DNA from: Agelas oroides
Taxonomy: Eukaryota; Porifera; Demospongiae; Agelasida; Agelasidae
Assembly: GCA_949130485.1 (NCBI GenBank)
Contig: OX422185.1
Span: 649,501 to 713,500 of the forward strand
Length of the DNA: 64,000 nt
Reading direction: 5' to 3'
The position numbers and the translations under genes were made by a program. Below, piece by piece: positions 42,197 to 54,213 of the stretch. Numbering within the stretch: position 1 is the stretch's first letter; every line of letters starts with the position of its first letter. The notes beneath the pieces were generated by a model that was not told the origin of the DNA, made no database searches, and was given only the letters and a program-made list of their open reading frames with translations.

Positions 42197-43180
42197 TTTT
42201 TACTAGAATCATAATAGCAGTGTAAAAAGATGTAGGGATACGCTCAAAGTCTAGCTACATGCAGGTCTTGCCCGGGTACCCACGCAGCTCTGCAGGCGCC
42301 TATGTTTCTCAGATGACTCTCCCATAATTAGTACTGTTGGTATAATGATTCAGGTGAACTTTGAGCTTGATCCTCATATTTTTTGGGATGTTGCTTAGCG
42401 ACCATATCTTTGAATTTCAACAAGACAATGTGGAATGGGTGCAGGTGATAATGTGGCAACAGGTTGCTAGGGGTAACATCCAACAATTGAAGTTACACTC
42501 CTCAGATGTCGAGCATTCAGGCTCATGCTGCTCTGTGTGGGGATGTTACCATATTTTAAAAATTTATATTTGCATGAACAGTAACAATTTCTAAAGTTAA
42601 CCTATTATTCTCAAATTATGCTCAAAATTTTTTTAGTACACAGACAAAATATCTCATTTTCTATTGTACTGAAGCATGACAGAAACAGAAATATAATCCT
42701 CTAGAGATGATTGCTGCTGGTGGCTAAATTGTGCCGTTCTCACGCGGAGAAGGGTTCGAGGCTAGCCTATTATTCTCACTGGTCTAAAGATTTTTGCCTA
42801 TTATTCCAGCATAATTCCCTTATGCTTCTCAATACCTATTATTCCCAAAATTATGCTAGCATAATGTGTCAAGGCCTAACGGTGGAGAAGTACCCAGCAT
42901 GTAGGGAAGACTGTGCCTATTTACTGTTACCATGCTCCGCTTTGAAAAAATTGCTACGAGGCTATGAAGAAAGACTTTAGTTGGTTAGCGCTATACACTC
43001 TGACGTACAGAATAAAATCACAACCACATTTTAAAGCTCCAACATAGCTACGCAACAAAAAAAAAAGAGTTGTAGAAACGAACTCCTGAGCTGAGAGTAC
43101 TACGCGCTCTTCACGTGAGTGACGTTTCAGCTTATTTAATGCAAAGGCGTCGTGCCGCGATATCACGTGCGAATCGATAC
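42197..43180. other. Non-coding stretch with repeated 'cctattattc' words
   Basis: cctattattc-like words recur at about 42600, 42765, 42797 and 42836, associated with ataattc/gcataat inversions, hinting at a degenerate repeat. No gene is supported. Confidence 0.4.
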
Positions 43181-43245
43181 CAGGCTCTCCCCCTCCTTTT
43201 TTTATTTTGTCGTCGGGGCGAGGGGAGAGCCTGGGAACGAGGCTA
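43181..43245. mobile_element. Decayed cctcgttcccaggc palindrome
   Basis: caggctctccccctcc is inverted in ggggagagcctgggaacgag, with a replaced centre. It is the same family as the 78 bp palindromes in the array that starts 375 bp downstream. Confidence 0.7.
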
Positions 43246-43278
43246 AGGCCACTCCAAGTTGTAGTCTGGTTTCTGGTC
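43246..43278 (+). repeat. 33 bp flank shared in inverted form with the array's far end
   Basis: aggccactccaagttgtagt plus 13 further bases equals the reverse complement of 55512-55544. The two copies bracket the whole 43.6-55.5 kb array. Confidence 0.75.
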
Positions 43279-43619
43279 CACCGCCCGCATCAGATTTCGG
43301 ATTTTTCAAATTTGGCCATTATTGGTAGTGCGCATGCGCAGAAGAGTAAACTAAGCATGTTGTGTGCGGTGCCTTCGAAACAGCTACAGGTGAGTTGTAT
43401 CTAGTGCTCATTTTGTCCCTCAAGCGATTGTGAAACTTTCATTTGTCATAATACGCTTATTTTTGGGCTCTTTCAGTTTCAGTCAAAGTTCTGTTGTACG
43501 TGAGTCTACGGAAGGAGAGCTGAACGCACGGCCCCGAACGTGTATGTGTACTTAACCACGTGTCCCACAACCTGAATTCTTGTGGTAATGTCACTAAGTG
43601 CCATAATGACATTAACTAG

Positions 43620-44802
43620 ATGAATGCAGGGCATTGTGGGGCGAGCCTGAGCAAGCAGTATGCCAAGGACTACAATTGCGCATGCGCAGTTCGTACACAC
43701 GCGCGCGCGTACCCCTTCGCACTTGTCGAGGTGTCGAAGTTGTCGTAGCGTTTAGTAAGAAGTAAAGTTGCTGTTTGCTTACTGTGCCTCATCCAAGTGT
43801 AGAAATGACAAAGGCAGCGTTGTACATTATTCACACAGGAATGACCTCGTAATTGAAAGTCTTCAATTCTTGGCCAACCCACATCTAGTTTTCTGCTTAG
43901 GGGTGAGAAACAATGAATTGGTTTGGAAGAGGCTAACATGCAATTTTTTGTGTACACAATCACCGTTATGGTTTATCAATTTTTGTTGTAAACAACATGA
44001 CATTACGATATAAAAGTGATGACATAATATTTCCTGTTTGCATGAGAGCTTACATTGGAGTTTCTATCGACCAAATGAGCTTCAAATGGTAGTTTTTTAC
44101 ACATTGCCAGTGAGTTAGTGGATGTTGTTTGGTTCAGTTTTTCCATTAGGGCTGTGTCATTGCTATCTCAACACCATTGTTGGTAGCCACAAAAGTTTTC
44201 CATTTTTTCTATGACATTTTCTCTGAGAGTTTCTACTCCAGGTTGCTGAACGTCATGCTGGCTAGAAAAGTCTATATTTGCATCATCATTATCTCTGGCA
44301 GATTGTGTAGTGGAGACAATTGTGGCAAATGCTTCCCATTCTTGCTTACCTGGTTAGCCTCGTTCCCAGGCTCTCCCCGCTAAGAAGGGCCCTCCCCCCT
44401 CTTAGTGGGGAGAGCCTGGGAACGAGGCTACACCTGGGTACAGTTCACTGAAATCACACAGCTATTGCTTGAATTCTTTGTTGTTAAAGATCACCTGACG
44501 GATGGTGTCCTTTTCCTTGACGTCGGCTTCTTCTCTTGCGGTCACGGAAGCCATGTACGCTAATGCGCTATTGGAAGCCCTACATACTTCATGCGACCAA
44601 GCACGGCGCGCGGGTGATTCTCTTGCGGTCACGGAAGCCATGTATGCGAATGCGAAGCCCTACATACTTCGTGCGACCAAGCGCGGCGCGCGGGTGACGG
44701 TCGTACGATAATGATAATAATTGGGGCGAGCCTGAGCGAGCCCCACATAGACGGTACAGCTGGGAGATTTCATATATGTATTATCATTATTATTATTACT
44801 AG
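43620..44802 (+). repeat. Macrosatellite unit 1, orientation A
   Basis: The unit runs from atgaatgcagggcattgtgg to the (tta)n before the next copy. In order it holds an NRF-1-like palindrome tgcgcatgcgca (43677-43688), a ~500 bp body, the 78 bp palindrome (44354-44431), the small ORF on the minus strand with its 60 bp leader duplicated, and a ggggcgagcctgagcgagcc tail. It carries the three-base-shorter ORF version. Confidence 0.9.
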
Positions 44803-45997
44803 ATGAATGCAGGGCATTGTGGGGCGAGCCTGAGCAAGCAGTATGCCAAGGACTACAATTGCGCATGCGCAGTTCGTACACACGCGCGCGTACCCTTTCG
44901 CACTTGTCGAGGTGTCGAAGTTGGCGTGGTGTTTAGTAAGAAGTAAAGTTGCTGTTTGCTTACTGTGCCTCATCCAAGTGTAGAAATGACAAAGGCAGCG
45001 TTGTACATTATTCACACAGGAATGACCTCGTAATTGAAAGTCTTCAATTCTTGGCCAACCCACATCTAGTTTTCTGCTTAGGGGTGAGAAACAATGAATT
45101 GGTTTGGAAGAGGCTAACATGCAATTTTTTGTGTACACAATCACCGTTATGATTTATCAATTTTTGTTGTAAACAACATGACATTACACTAATAATGATA
45201 TAAAAGTGATGACATAATATTTCCTGTTTGCATGAGAGCTTACATTGGAGTTTCTATCGACCAAATGAGCTTCAAATGGTAGTTTTTTACACATTGCCAG
45301 TGAGTTAGTGGATGTTGGTTGGTTCAGTTTTTCCATTAGGGCTGTGTCATTGCTATCTCAACACCATTGTTGGTAGCCACAAAAGTTTTCCATTTTTTCT
45401 GACATTTTCTCTGAGAGTTTCTACTCCAGGTTGCTGAACGTCGTGCTGGCTAGAAGAGTCTATATTTTGCATCATCATTGTCTCTGGCAGATTGTGTAGT
45501 GGAGACAATTGTGGCAAATGCTTCCCATTCTTGCTTACCTGGGTAGCCTCGTTCCCAGGCTCTCCCCACAAAGAAGGGCCCTCCCCCCTCTTAGTTGGGA
45601 GAGCCTGGGAACGAGGCTACACCTGGGTACAGTTCACTGAAATCACACAGCTATTGCTTGAATTCTTTGTTGTTAAAGATCACCTGACGGATGGTGTCCT
45701 TTTCCTCCTTGACGTCGGCTTCTTCTCTTGCGGTCACGGAAGCCATGTACGCTAATGCGCTATTGGAAGCCCTACATACTTCATGCGACCAAGCGCGGCG
45801 CGCGGGTGATTCTCTTGCGGTCACGGAAGCCATGTACGCGAATGCGAAGCCCTACATACTTCGTGCGACCAAGCGCGGCGCGCGGGTGACGGTCGTACGA
45901 TAATGATAATAATAATAATAATAATAATTGGGGCGAGCCTGAGCGAGCCCCACATAGACGGTACAGCTGGGAGATTTCATATATGTATTATTACTAG
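44803..45997 (+). repeat. Macrosatellite unit 2, orientation A
   Basis: The palindrome is at 45543-45620. It differs from units 1, 3 and 4 by gaagagtctatattttgc and cgtcgtgctgg in the body and by the three-base-longer ORF version, features otherwise found in the inverted half (units 5, 9 and 10). Confidence 0.9.
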
Positions 45998-47176
45998 ATG
46001 AATGCAGGGCATTGTGGGGCGAGCCTGAGCAAGCAGTATGCCAAGGACTACAATTGCGCATGCGCAGTTCGTACACACGCGCGCGTACCCCTTCGCACTT
46101 GTCGAGGTGTCGAAGTTGTCGTAGCGTTTAGTAAGAAGTAAAGTTGCTGTTTGCTTACTGTGCCTCATCCAAGTGTAGAAATGACAAAGGCAGCGTTGTA
46201 CATTATTCACACAGGAATGACCTCGTAATTGAAAGTCTTCAATTCTTGGCCAACCCACATCTAGTTTTCTGCTTAGGGGTGAGAAACAATGAATTGGTTT
46301 GGAAGAGGCTAACATGCAATTTTTTGTGTACACAATCACCCTTATGGTTTATCAATTTTTGTTGTAAACAACATGACATTACACTAATAACGATATAAAA
46401 GTGATGACATAATATTTCCTGTTTGCATGAGAGCTTACATTGGAGTTTCTATCGACCAAATGAGCTTCAAATGGTAGTTTTTTTACACATTGCCAGTGAG
46501 TTAGTGGATGTTGGTTGGTTCAGTTTTTCCATTAGGGCTGTGTCATTGCTATCTCAACACCATTGTTGGTAGCCACAAAAGTTTTCCATTTTTTCTATGA
46601 CATTTTCTCTGAGGGTTTCTACTCCAGGTTGCTGAACGTCATGCTGGCTAGAAAAGTCTATATTTGCATCATCATTGTCTCTGGCAGATTGTGTAGTGGA
46701 GACAATTGTGGCAAATGCTTCCCATTCTTGCTTACCTGGGTAGCCTCGTTCCCAGGCTCTCCCCGCTAAGAAGGGCCCTCCCCCCTCTTAGTGGGGAGAG
46801 CCTGGGAACGAGGCTACACCTGGGTACAGTTCACTGAAATCACACAGCTATTGCTTGAATTCTTTGTTGTTAAAGATCACCTGACGGATGTTGTCCTTTT
46901 CCTTGACGTCGGCTTCTTCTCTTGCGGTCACGGAAGCCATGTACGCTAATGTGCTATTGGAAGCCCTACATACTTCATGCGACCAAGCACGGCGCGCGGG
47001 CGATTCTCTTGCGGTCACGGAAGCCATGTACGCGAATGCGAAGCCCTACATACTTCGTGCGACCAAGCGCGGCGCGCGGGTGACGGTCGTACGATAATGA
47101 TAATAATTGGGGCGAGCCTGAGCGAGCCCCACATAGACGGTACAGCTGGGAGATTTCATATATGTATTATTACTAG
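45998..47176 (+). repeat. Macrosatellite unit 3, orientation A
   Basis: The palindrome is at 46740-46817. It is almost identical to unit 4 and has the shorter ORF version. Confidence 0.9.
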
Positions 47177-48300
47177 ATGAATGCAGGGCATTGTGGGGCG
47201 AGCCTGAGCAAGCAGTATGCCAAGGATTACAATTGCGCGTGCGCAGTTCGTACACACGCGCGCGTACCCCTTCGCACTTGTCGAGGTGTCGAAGTTGTCG
47301 TAGCGTTTAGTAAGAAGTAAAGTTGCTGTTTGCTTACTGTGCCTCATCCAAGTGTAGAAATGACAAAGGCAGCGTTGTACATTATTCACACAGGAATGAC
47401 CTCGTAATTGAAAGTCTTCAATTCTTGGCCAACCCACATCTAGTTTTCTGCTTAGGGGTGAGAAACAATGAATTGGTTTGGAAGAGGCTAACATGCAATT
47501 TTTTGTGTACACAATCACCGTTATGGTTTATCAATATTTGTTGTAAACAACATGACATTACACTAATAACGATATAAAAGTGATGACATAATATTTCCTG
47601 TTTGCATGAGAGCTTACATTGGAGTTTCTATCGACCAAATGAGCTTCAAATGGTAGTTTTTTTACACATTGCCAGTGAGTTAGTGGATGTTGTTTGGTTC
47701 AGTTTTTCCATTAGGGCTGTGTCATTGCTATCTCAACACCATTGTTGGTAGCCACAAAAGTTTTCCATTTTTTCTATGACATTTTCTCTGAGAGTTTCTA
47801 CTCCAGGTTGCTGAACGTCATGCTGGCTAGAAAAGTCTATATTTGCATCATCATTGTCTCTGGCAGATTGTGTAGTGGAGACAATTGTGGCAAATGCTTC
47901 CCATTCTTGCTTACCTGGGTAGCCTCGTTCCCAGGCTCTCCCCGCTAAGAAGGGCCCTCCCCCCTCTTAGTGGGGAGAGCCTGGGAACGAGGCTACACCT
48001 GGGTACAGTTCACTGAAATCACACAGCTATTGCTTGAATTCTTTGTTGTTAAAGATCACCTGACGGATGGTGTCCTTTTCCTTGACGTCGGCTTCTTCTC
48101 TTGCGGTCACGGAAGCCATGTACGCTAATGCGCTATTGGAAGCCCTACATACTTCATGCGACCAAGCGCGGCGCGCGGGTGATTCTCTTGCGGTCACGGA
48201 AGCCATGTATGCGAATGCGAAGCCCTACATACTTCGTGCGACCAAGCGCGGCGCGCGGGTGACGGTCGTACGATAATGATGATAATAATAATAATAATAC
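47177..48300 (+). repeat. Macrosatellite unit 4, orientation A, at the turning point
   Basis: The palindrome is at 47919-47996. The unit ends in (ata)n at 48280-48300 without its own tail; the tail that follows is already in the opposite orientation. Confidence 0.88.
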
Positions 48301-48533
48301 ATATATGAAATCTCCCAGCTGTACCGTCTATGTGGGGCTCGCTCAGGCTCGCCCCAATTATTATTATTATCATTATCGTACGACCGTCACCCGCGCGCCG
48401 CGCTTGGTCGCACGAAGTATGTAGGGCTTCGCATTCGCGTACATGGCTTCCGTGACCGCAAGAGAATCACCCGCGCGCCGCGCTTGGTCGCATGAAGTAT
48501 GTAGGGCTTCCAATAGCGCATTAGCGTACATGG

Positions 48534-48625
48534 CTTCCGTGACCGCAAGAGAAGAAGCCGACGTCAAGGAGGAAAAGGACACCATCCGTCAGGTGATCTT
48601 TAACAACAAAGACTTCAAGCAATAG
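48534..48625 (+). CDS. Conserved 31-codon ORF of the macrosatellite (unit 5 example)
   Basis: ATGGCTTCCGTGACC starts a frame reading MASVTAREEADVK, then EEKDTIRQVIFNN and an end in FKQ. The same frame is present in all ten units (minus strand in units 1-4, plus in 5-10), with changes that are mostly synonymous or of three bases. A duplicated leader fuses a second start upstream, giving a 60-codon version. The peptide is charged and resembles no family known to me. It may be a first coding exon of an unknown source gene. Confidence 0.35.
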
Positions 48626-48655
48626 CTGTGTGATTTCAGTGAACTGTGCCCAGGT

Positions 48656-48733
48656 GTAGCCTCGTTCCCAGGCTCTCCCAACTAAGAGGGGGGAGGGCCC
48701 TTCTTAGTGGGGAGAGCCTGGGAACGAGGCTAC
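48656..48733. mobile_element. 78 bp palindromic MITE in each unit (unit 5 example)
   Basis: gtagcctcgttcccaggctc and its reverse complement close the element. It is flanked by ccaggt on both sides, a 6 bp target duplication (in this unit the left copy reads cccaggt). The right copy is the start of ccag|gtaagc, a good splice donor, so the insertion duplicated that site. All ten units have it at the same place, so it entered before amplification. Confidence 0.8.
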
Positions 48734-49469
48734 CCAGGTAAGCAAGAATGGGAAGCATTTGCCACAATTGTCTCCACTACACAATCTGCCAGAGACAATG
48801 ATGATGCAAAATATAGACTCTTCTAGCCAGCACGACGTTCAGCAACCTGGAGTAGAAACTCTCAGAGAAAATGTCATAGAAAAAATGGAAAACTTTTGTG
48901 GCTACCAACAATGGTGTTGAGATAGCAATGACACAGCCCTAATGGAAAAACTGAACCAACCAACATCCACTAACTCACTGGCAATGTGTAAAAAACTACC
49001 ATTTGAAGCTCATTTGGTCGATAGAAACTCCAATGTAAGCTCTCATGCAAACAGGAAATATTATGTCATCACTTTTATATCATTATTAGTGTAATGTCAT
49101 GTTGTTTACAACAAAAATTGATAAACCATAACGGTGATTGTGTACACAAAAAATTGCATGTTAGCCTCTTCCAAACCAATTCATTGTTTCTCACCCCTAA
49201 GCAGAAAACTAGATGTGGGTTGGACAAGAATTGAAGACTTTCAATTACGAGGTCATTCCTGTGTGAATAATGTACAACGCTGCCTTTGTCATTTCTACAC
49301 TTGGATGAGGCACAGTAAGCAAACAGCAACTTTACTTCTTACTAAACGCCACGCCAACTTCGACACAAGTGCGAAGGGGTACGCGCGCGTGTGTACGAAC
49401 TGCGCATGCGCAATTGTAGTCCTTGGCATACTGCTTGCTCAGGCTCGCCCCACAATGCCCTGCATTCCT

Positions 49470-50641
49470 CTAGTAATACATATATGAAATCTCCCAGCTG
49501 TACCGTCTATGTGGGGCTCGCTCAGGCTCGCCCCAATTATCATTATCGTACGACCGTCACCCGCGCGCCGCGCTTGGTCGCACGAAGTATGTAGGGCTTC
49601 GCATTCGCGTACATGGCTTCCGTGACCGCAAGAGAATCACCCGCGCGCCGCGCTTGGTCGCATGAAGTATGTAGGGCTTCCAATAGCGCATTAGCGTACA
49701 TGGCTTCCGTGACCGCAAGAGAAGAAGCCGACGTCAAGGAAAAGGACACCATCCGTCAGGTGATCTTTAACAACAAAGAATTCAAGCAATAGCTGTGTGA
49801 TTTCAGTGAACTGTACCCAGGTGTAGCCTCGTTCCCAGGCTCTCCCCACTAAGAGGGGGGAAGGCCCTTCTTAGCGGGGAGAGCCTGGGAACGAGGCTAC
49901 CTAGGTAAGCAAGAATGGGAAGCATTTGCCACAATTGTCTCCACTACACAATCTGCCAGAGACAATGATGATGCAAATATAGACTTTTCTAGCCAGCATG
50001 ACGTTCAGCAACCTGGAGTAGAAACTCTCAGAGAAAATGTCATAGAAAAAATGGAAAACTTTTGTGGCTACCAACAATGGTGTTGAGATAGCAATGACAC
50101 AGCCCTAATGGAAAAACTGAACCAACCAACATCCACTAACTCACTGGCAATGTGTAAAAAACTACCATTTGAAGCTCATTTGGTCGATAGAAACTCCAAT
50201 GTAAGCTCTCATGCAAACAGGAAATATTATGTCATCACTTTTATATCATTATTAGTGTAATGTCATGTTGTTTACAACAAAAATTGATAAACCATAACGG
50301 TGATTGTGTGCACAAAAAATTGCATGTTAGCCTCTTCCAAACCAATTCATTGTTTCTCGCCCCTAAGCAGAAAACTAGATGTGGGTTGGCCAAGAATTGA
50401 AGACTTTCAATTACGAGGTCATTCCTGTGTGAATAACGTACAACGCTGCCTTTGTCATTTCTACACTTGGATGAGGCACAGTAAGCAAACAGCAACTTTA
50501 CTTCTTACTAAACGCCACGCCAACTTCGACACCTCGACAAGTGCGAAGGGGTACGCGCGCGTGTGTATGAACTGCGCATGCGCAATTGTAGTCCTTGGCA
50601 TACTGCTTGCTCAGGCTCGCCCCACAATGCCCTGCATTCAT
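49470..50641 (-). repeat. Macrosatellite unit 6, orientation B
   Basis: The palindrome is at 49823-49900. It carries the shorter ORF version and gatgcaaatatagactttt, like units 1, 3 and 4. Confidence 0.88.
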
Positions 50642-51782
50642 CTAGTAATACATATATGAAATCTCCCAGCTGTACCGTCTATGTGGGGCTCGCTCAGGCT
50701 CGCCCCAATTATCGTACGACCGTCACCCGCGCGCCGCGCTTGGTCGCATGAAGTACGTAGGGCTTCGCATTCGCGTACATGGCTTCCGTGACCGCAAGAG
50801 AATCCCCGCGCGCCGCGCTTGGTCGCATGAAGTATGTAGGGCTTCCAACAGCGCATTAGCGTACATGGCTTCCGTGACCGCAAGAGAAGAAGCTGACGTC
50901 AAGGAGGAAAAGGACACTATCCGTCAGGTGATCTTTAACAACAAAGAATTCAAGCAATAGCTGTGTGATTTCAGTGAACCGTACCCAGGTGTAGCCTCGT
51001 TCCCAGGCTCTCCCCACTAAGAGGGGGGAGGGCCCTTCTTAGCGGGGAGAGCCTGGGAACGAGGCTACCCAGGTAAGCAAGAATGGGAAGCATTTGCCAC
51101 AATTGTCTCCACTACACAATCTGCTAGAGACAATGATGATGCAAATATAGACTTTTCTAGCCAGCACGACGTTCAGCAACCTGGAGTAGAAACTCTCAGA
51201 GAAAATGTCATAGAAAAAATGGAAAACTTTTGTGGCTACCAACAATGGTGTTGAGATAGCAATGACACAGCCCTAATGGAAAAACTGAACCAACCAACAT
51301 CCACTAACTCACTGGCAATGTGTAAAAAACTACCATTTGAAGCTCATTTGGTCGATAGAAACTCCAATGTAAGCTCTCATGCATATCGTTATTAGTGTAA
51401 TGTCATGTTGTTTACAACAAAAATTGATAAACCATAACGGTGATTGTGTACACAAAAAATTGCATGTTAGCCTCTTCCAAACCAATTCATTGTTTCTCAC
51501 CCCTAAGCAGAAAACTAGATGTGGGTTGGCCAAGAATTGAAGACTTTCAACTACGAGGTCATTCCTGTGTGAATAATGTACAACGCTGCCTTTGTCATTT
51601 CTACACTTGGATGAGGCACAGTAAGCAAACAGCAACTTTACTTCTTACTAAACGCCACGCCAACTTCGACACCTCGACAAGTGCGAAGGGGTACGTACGC
51701 GCTTGTGTACGAACTGCGTATGCGCAATGTAGTCCTTGGCATACTGCTTGCTCAGGCTTGCCCCACAATGCCCTGCATTCGT
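50642..51782 (-). repeat. Macrosatellite unit 7, orientation B
   Basis: The palindrome is at 50991-51068. A deletion of about 25-30 bp removes the aaacaggaaatattatgtca part near 51385. Two third-position changes occur in the small ORF. Confidence 0.88.
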
Positions 51783-53026
51783 CTAGTACATATATGAAAT
51801 CTCCCAGCTGTACCGTCTATGTGGGGCTCGCTCAGGCTCGCCCCAATTATTATTATTATTATCATTATCGTACGACCGTCACCCGCGCGCCGCGCTTGGT
51901 CGCACGAAGTATGTAGGGCTTCCAATATCGCATTCGCATACATGGCTTCCGTAACCGCAAGAGAATCACCCGCGCGCCGCGCTTGGTCGCACGAAGATGT
52001 AGGGCTTCCAATATCGCATTAGCGTACATGGCTTCCGTGATCGCTAGAGAAGACGACGTCAAGGAGGAAAAGGACGCCATCCGTCAGGTGATCTTTAACA
52101 ACAAAGAATTCAAGCAATAGCTGTGTGATTTCAGTGAACTGTACCCAGGTGTAACCTCGTTCCCAGGCTCTCCCCACTAAGAGGGGGGAGGGCCCTTCTT
52201 AGCGGGGAGAGCCTGGGAACGAGGCTACCCAGGTAAGCAAGAATGAGAAGCATTTGCCACAGTTGTCTCCACTACACAATCTGCCAGACACAATCATGAT
52301 GCAAAATGTAGACTCTTCTAGCCAGCACGACGTTCAGCAACCTTGAGTTGAAACTCTCAGAGAAAATGGAATGATTCATGTGATCTTTAATAGGCCTTGC
52401 AACTTCAAACCATGATGTCATAGAAAATATGGAAAACTTTTGTGGCTACCAACAATGGTGTTGAGATAGCAATGACACAGCCCTAATGGAAAAACTGAAC
52501 CAACCAACATCCACTAACTCACTGGCAATGTGTATAAAAACTACCACCATGCACCATTTGAAGCTCATTTGGTCAATAGAAACTCCAATGTAAGCTCTCA
52601 TGTAAACAGGAAATATTATGTCATCACTTTTATATCACACTAATGTCATGTTGTTTACAACAAAAATTGATAAAACCATAACGGTGATTGTGTACACAAA
52701 AAATTGCATGTTAGCCTCTTCCAAATCAGTTCATTGTTTCTCATCCCTAAGCAGAAAACTAGATATGGGTTGGCCAACGGAATTGAAGACTTTCAATTAC
52801 GAGGTCATTCCTGTGTGAATAATGTACAACACTGCCTTTGTCATTTATACACTCGGATGAGGCACAGTAGACAAACAGCAACTTCACTTCTTACTAAACG
52901 CCACGCCAACTTCGACACCTCGACAAGAAGTGCGAAAGGGCACGCGTGTATACGAACTGCGTATGCACAATTTTAGTCCTTGGCATGCTGCTTGCTCAGG
53001 CTCGCCCCACAATGCCCTGCATTCAT
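51783..53026 (-). repeat. Macrosatellite unit 8, orientation B, most diverged
   Basis: The palindrome is at 52151-52228. It has a ~50 bp extra segment at 52371-52420 (aatgattcatgtgatcttta), several small indels and more substitutions than any other unit, so it is the oldest or least homogenised. Confidence 0.88.
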
Positions 53027-54213
53027 CTAGTAATTGGGGCGAGCCTGAGCGAGCCCCACATAGACGGTACAACTGGGAGATTTCATATATGTATTATCAT
53101 TATTATCATTATCATTATTATCATTATCGTACGACCGTCACCCGCGCGCCGCGCTTGGTCGCACGAAGTATGTAGGGCTTCGCATTCGCGTACATGGCTT
53201 CCGTGACCGCAAGAGGATCACCCGCGCGCCGCGCTTGGTCGCATGAAGTATGTAGGGCTTCCAATAGCGCATTAGCGTACATGGCTTCCGTGACCGCAAG
53301 AGAAAAAGCCGACGTCAAGGAGGAAAAGGACACCATCCGTCAGGTGATCTTTAACAACAAAGAATTCAAGCAATAGCTGTGTGATTTCAGTGAACTGTAC
53401 CCAGGTGTAGCCTCGTTCCCAGGCTCTCCCAACTAAGAGGGGGGAGGGCCCTTCTTAGTGGGGAGAGCCTGGGAACGAGGCTACCCAGGTAAGCAAGAAT
53501 GGGAAGCATTTGCCACAATTGTCTCCACTACACAATCTGCCAGAGACAATGATGATGCAAAATATAGACTCTTCTAGCCAGCACGACGTTCAGCAACCTG
53601 GAGTAGAAACTCTCAGAGAAAATGTCATCGAAAAAATGGAAAACTTTTGTGGCTACCAACAATGGTGTTGAGATAGCAATGACACAGCCCTAATGGAAAA
53701 ACTGAACCAACCAACGTCCACTAACTCACTGGCAATGTGTAAAAAACTACCATTTGAAGCTCATTTGGTCGATAGAAACTCCAATGTAAGCTCTCATGCA
53801 AACAGGAAATATTATGTCCATTATTAGTGTAATGTCATGTTGTTTACAACAAAAATTGATAAACCATAACGGTGATTGTGTACACAAAAAATTGCATGTT
53901 AGCCTCTTCCAAACCAATTCATTGTTTCTCACCCCTAAGCAGAAAACTAGATGTGGGTTGGCCAAGAATTGAAGACTTTCAATTACGAGGTCATTCCTGT
54001 GTGAATAATGTACAACGCTGCCTTTGTCATTTCTACACTTGGATGAGGCACAGTAAGCAAACAGCAACTTTACTTCTTACTAAACACCACGCCAACTTCG
54101 ACACCTCGACAAGTGCGAAAGGGTACGCGCGCGTGTGTACGAACTGCGCATGCGCAATTGTAGTCCTTGGCATACTGCTTGCTCAGGCTCGCCCCACAAT
54201 GCCCTGCATTCAT
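53027..54213 (-). repeat. Macrosatellite unit 9, orientation B, with inverted tail
   Basis: The palindrome is at 53407-53484. The ~70 bp tail at 53033-53100 (ggggcgagcctgagcgagcc to ttcatatatg) lies in orientation A although the rest of the unit is in B, so the tail can flip independently. Confidence 0.88.

Larger units (their letters stand above)
48301..49469 (-). repeat. Macrosatellite unit 5, orientation B
   Basis: First inverted unit, palindrome at 48656-48733. It is not the mirror of unit 4: its body has gcaaaatatagactcttc and its palindrome centre differs. It has a GAA to GAC change in the small ORF. Confidence 0.88.

Noticed and set aside
43768-44013. 80-120 codon frames on both strands in the array body
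   Set aside because: Both strands are open over the same interval and neither has a domain; repeats copy the frame tenfold, so recurrence is no evidence for coding.
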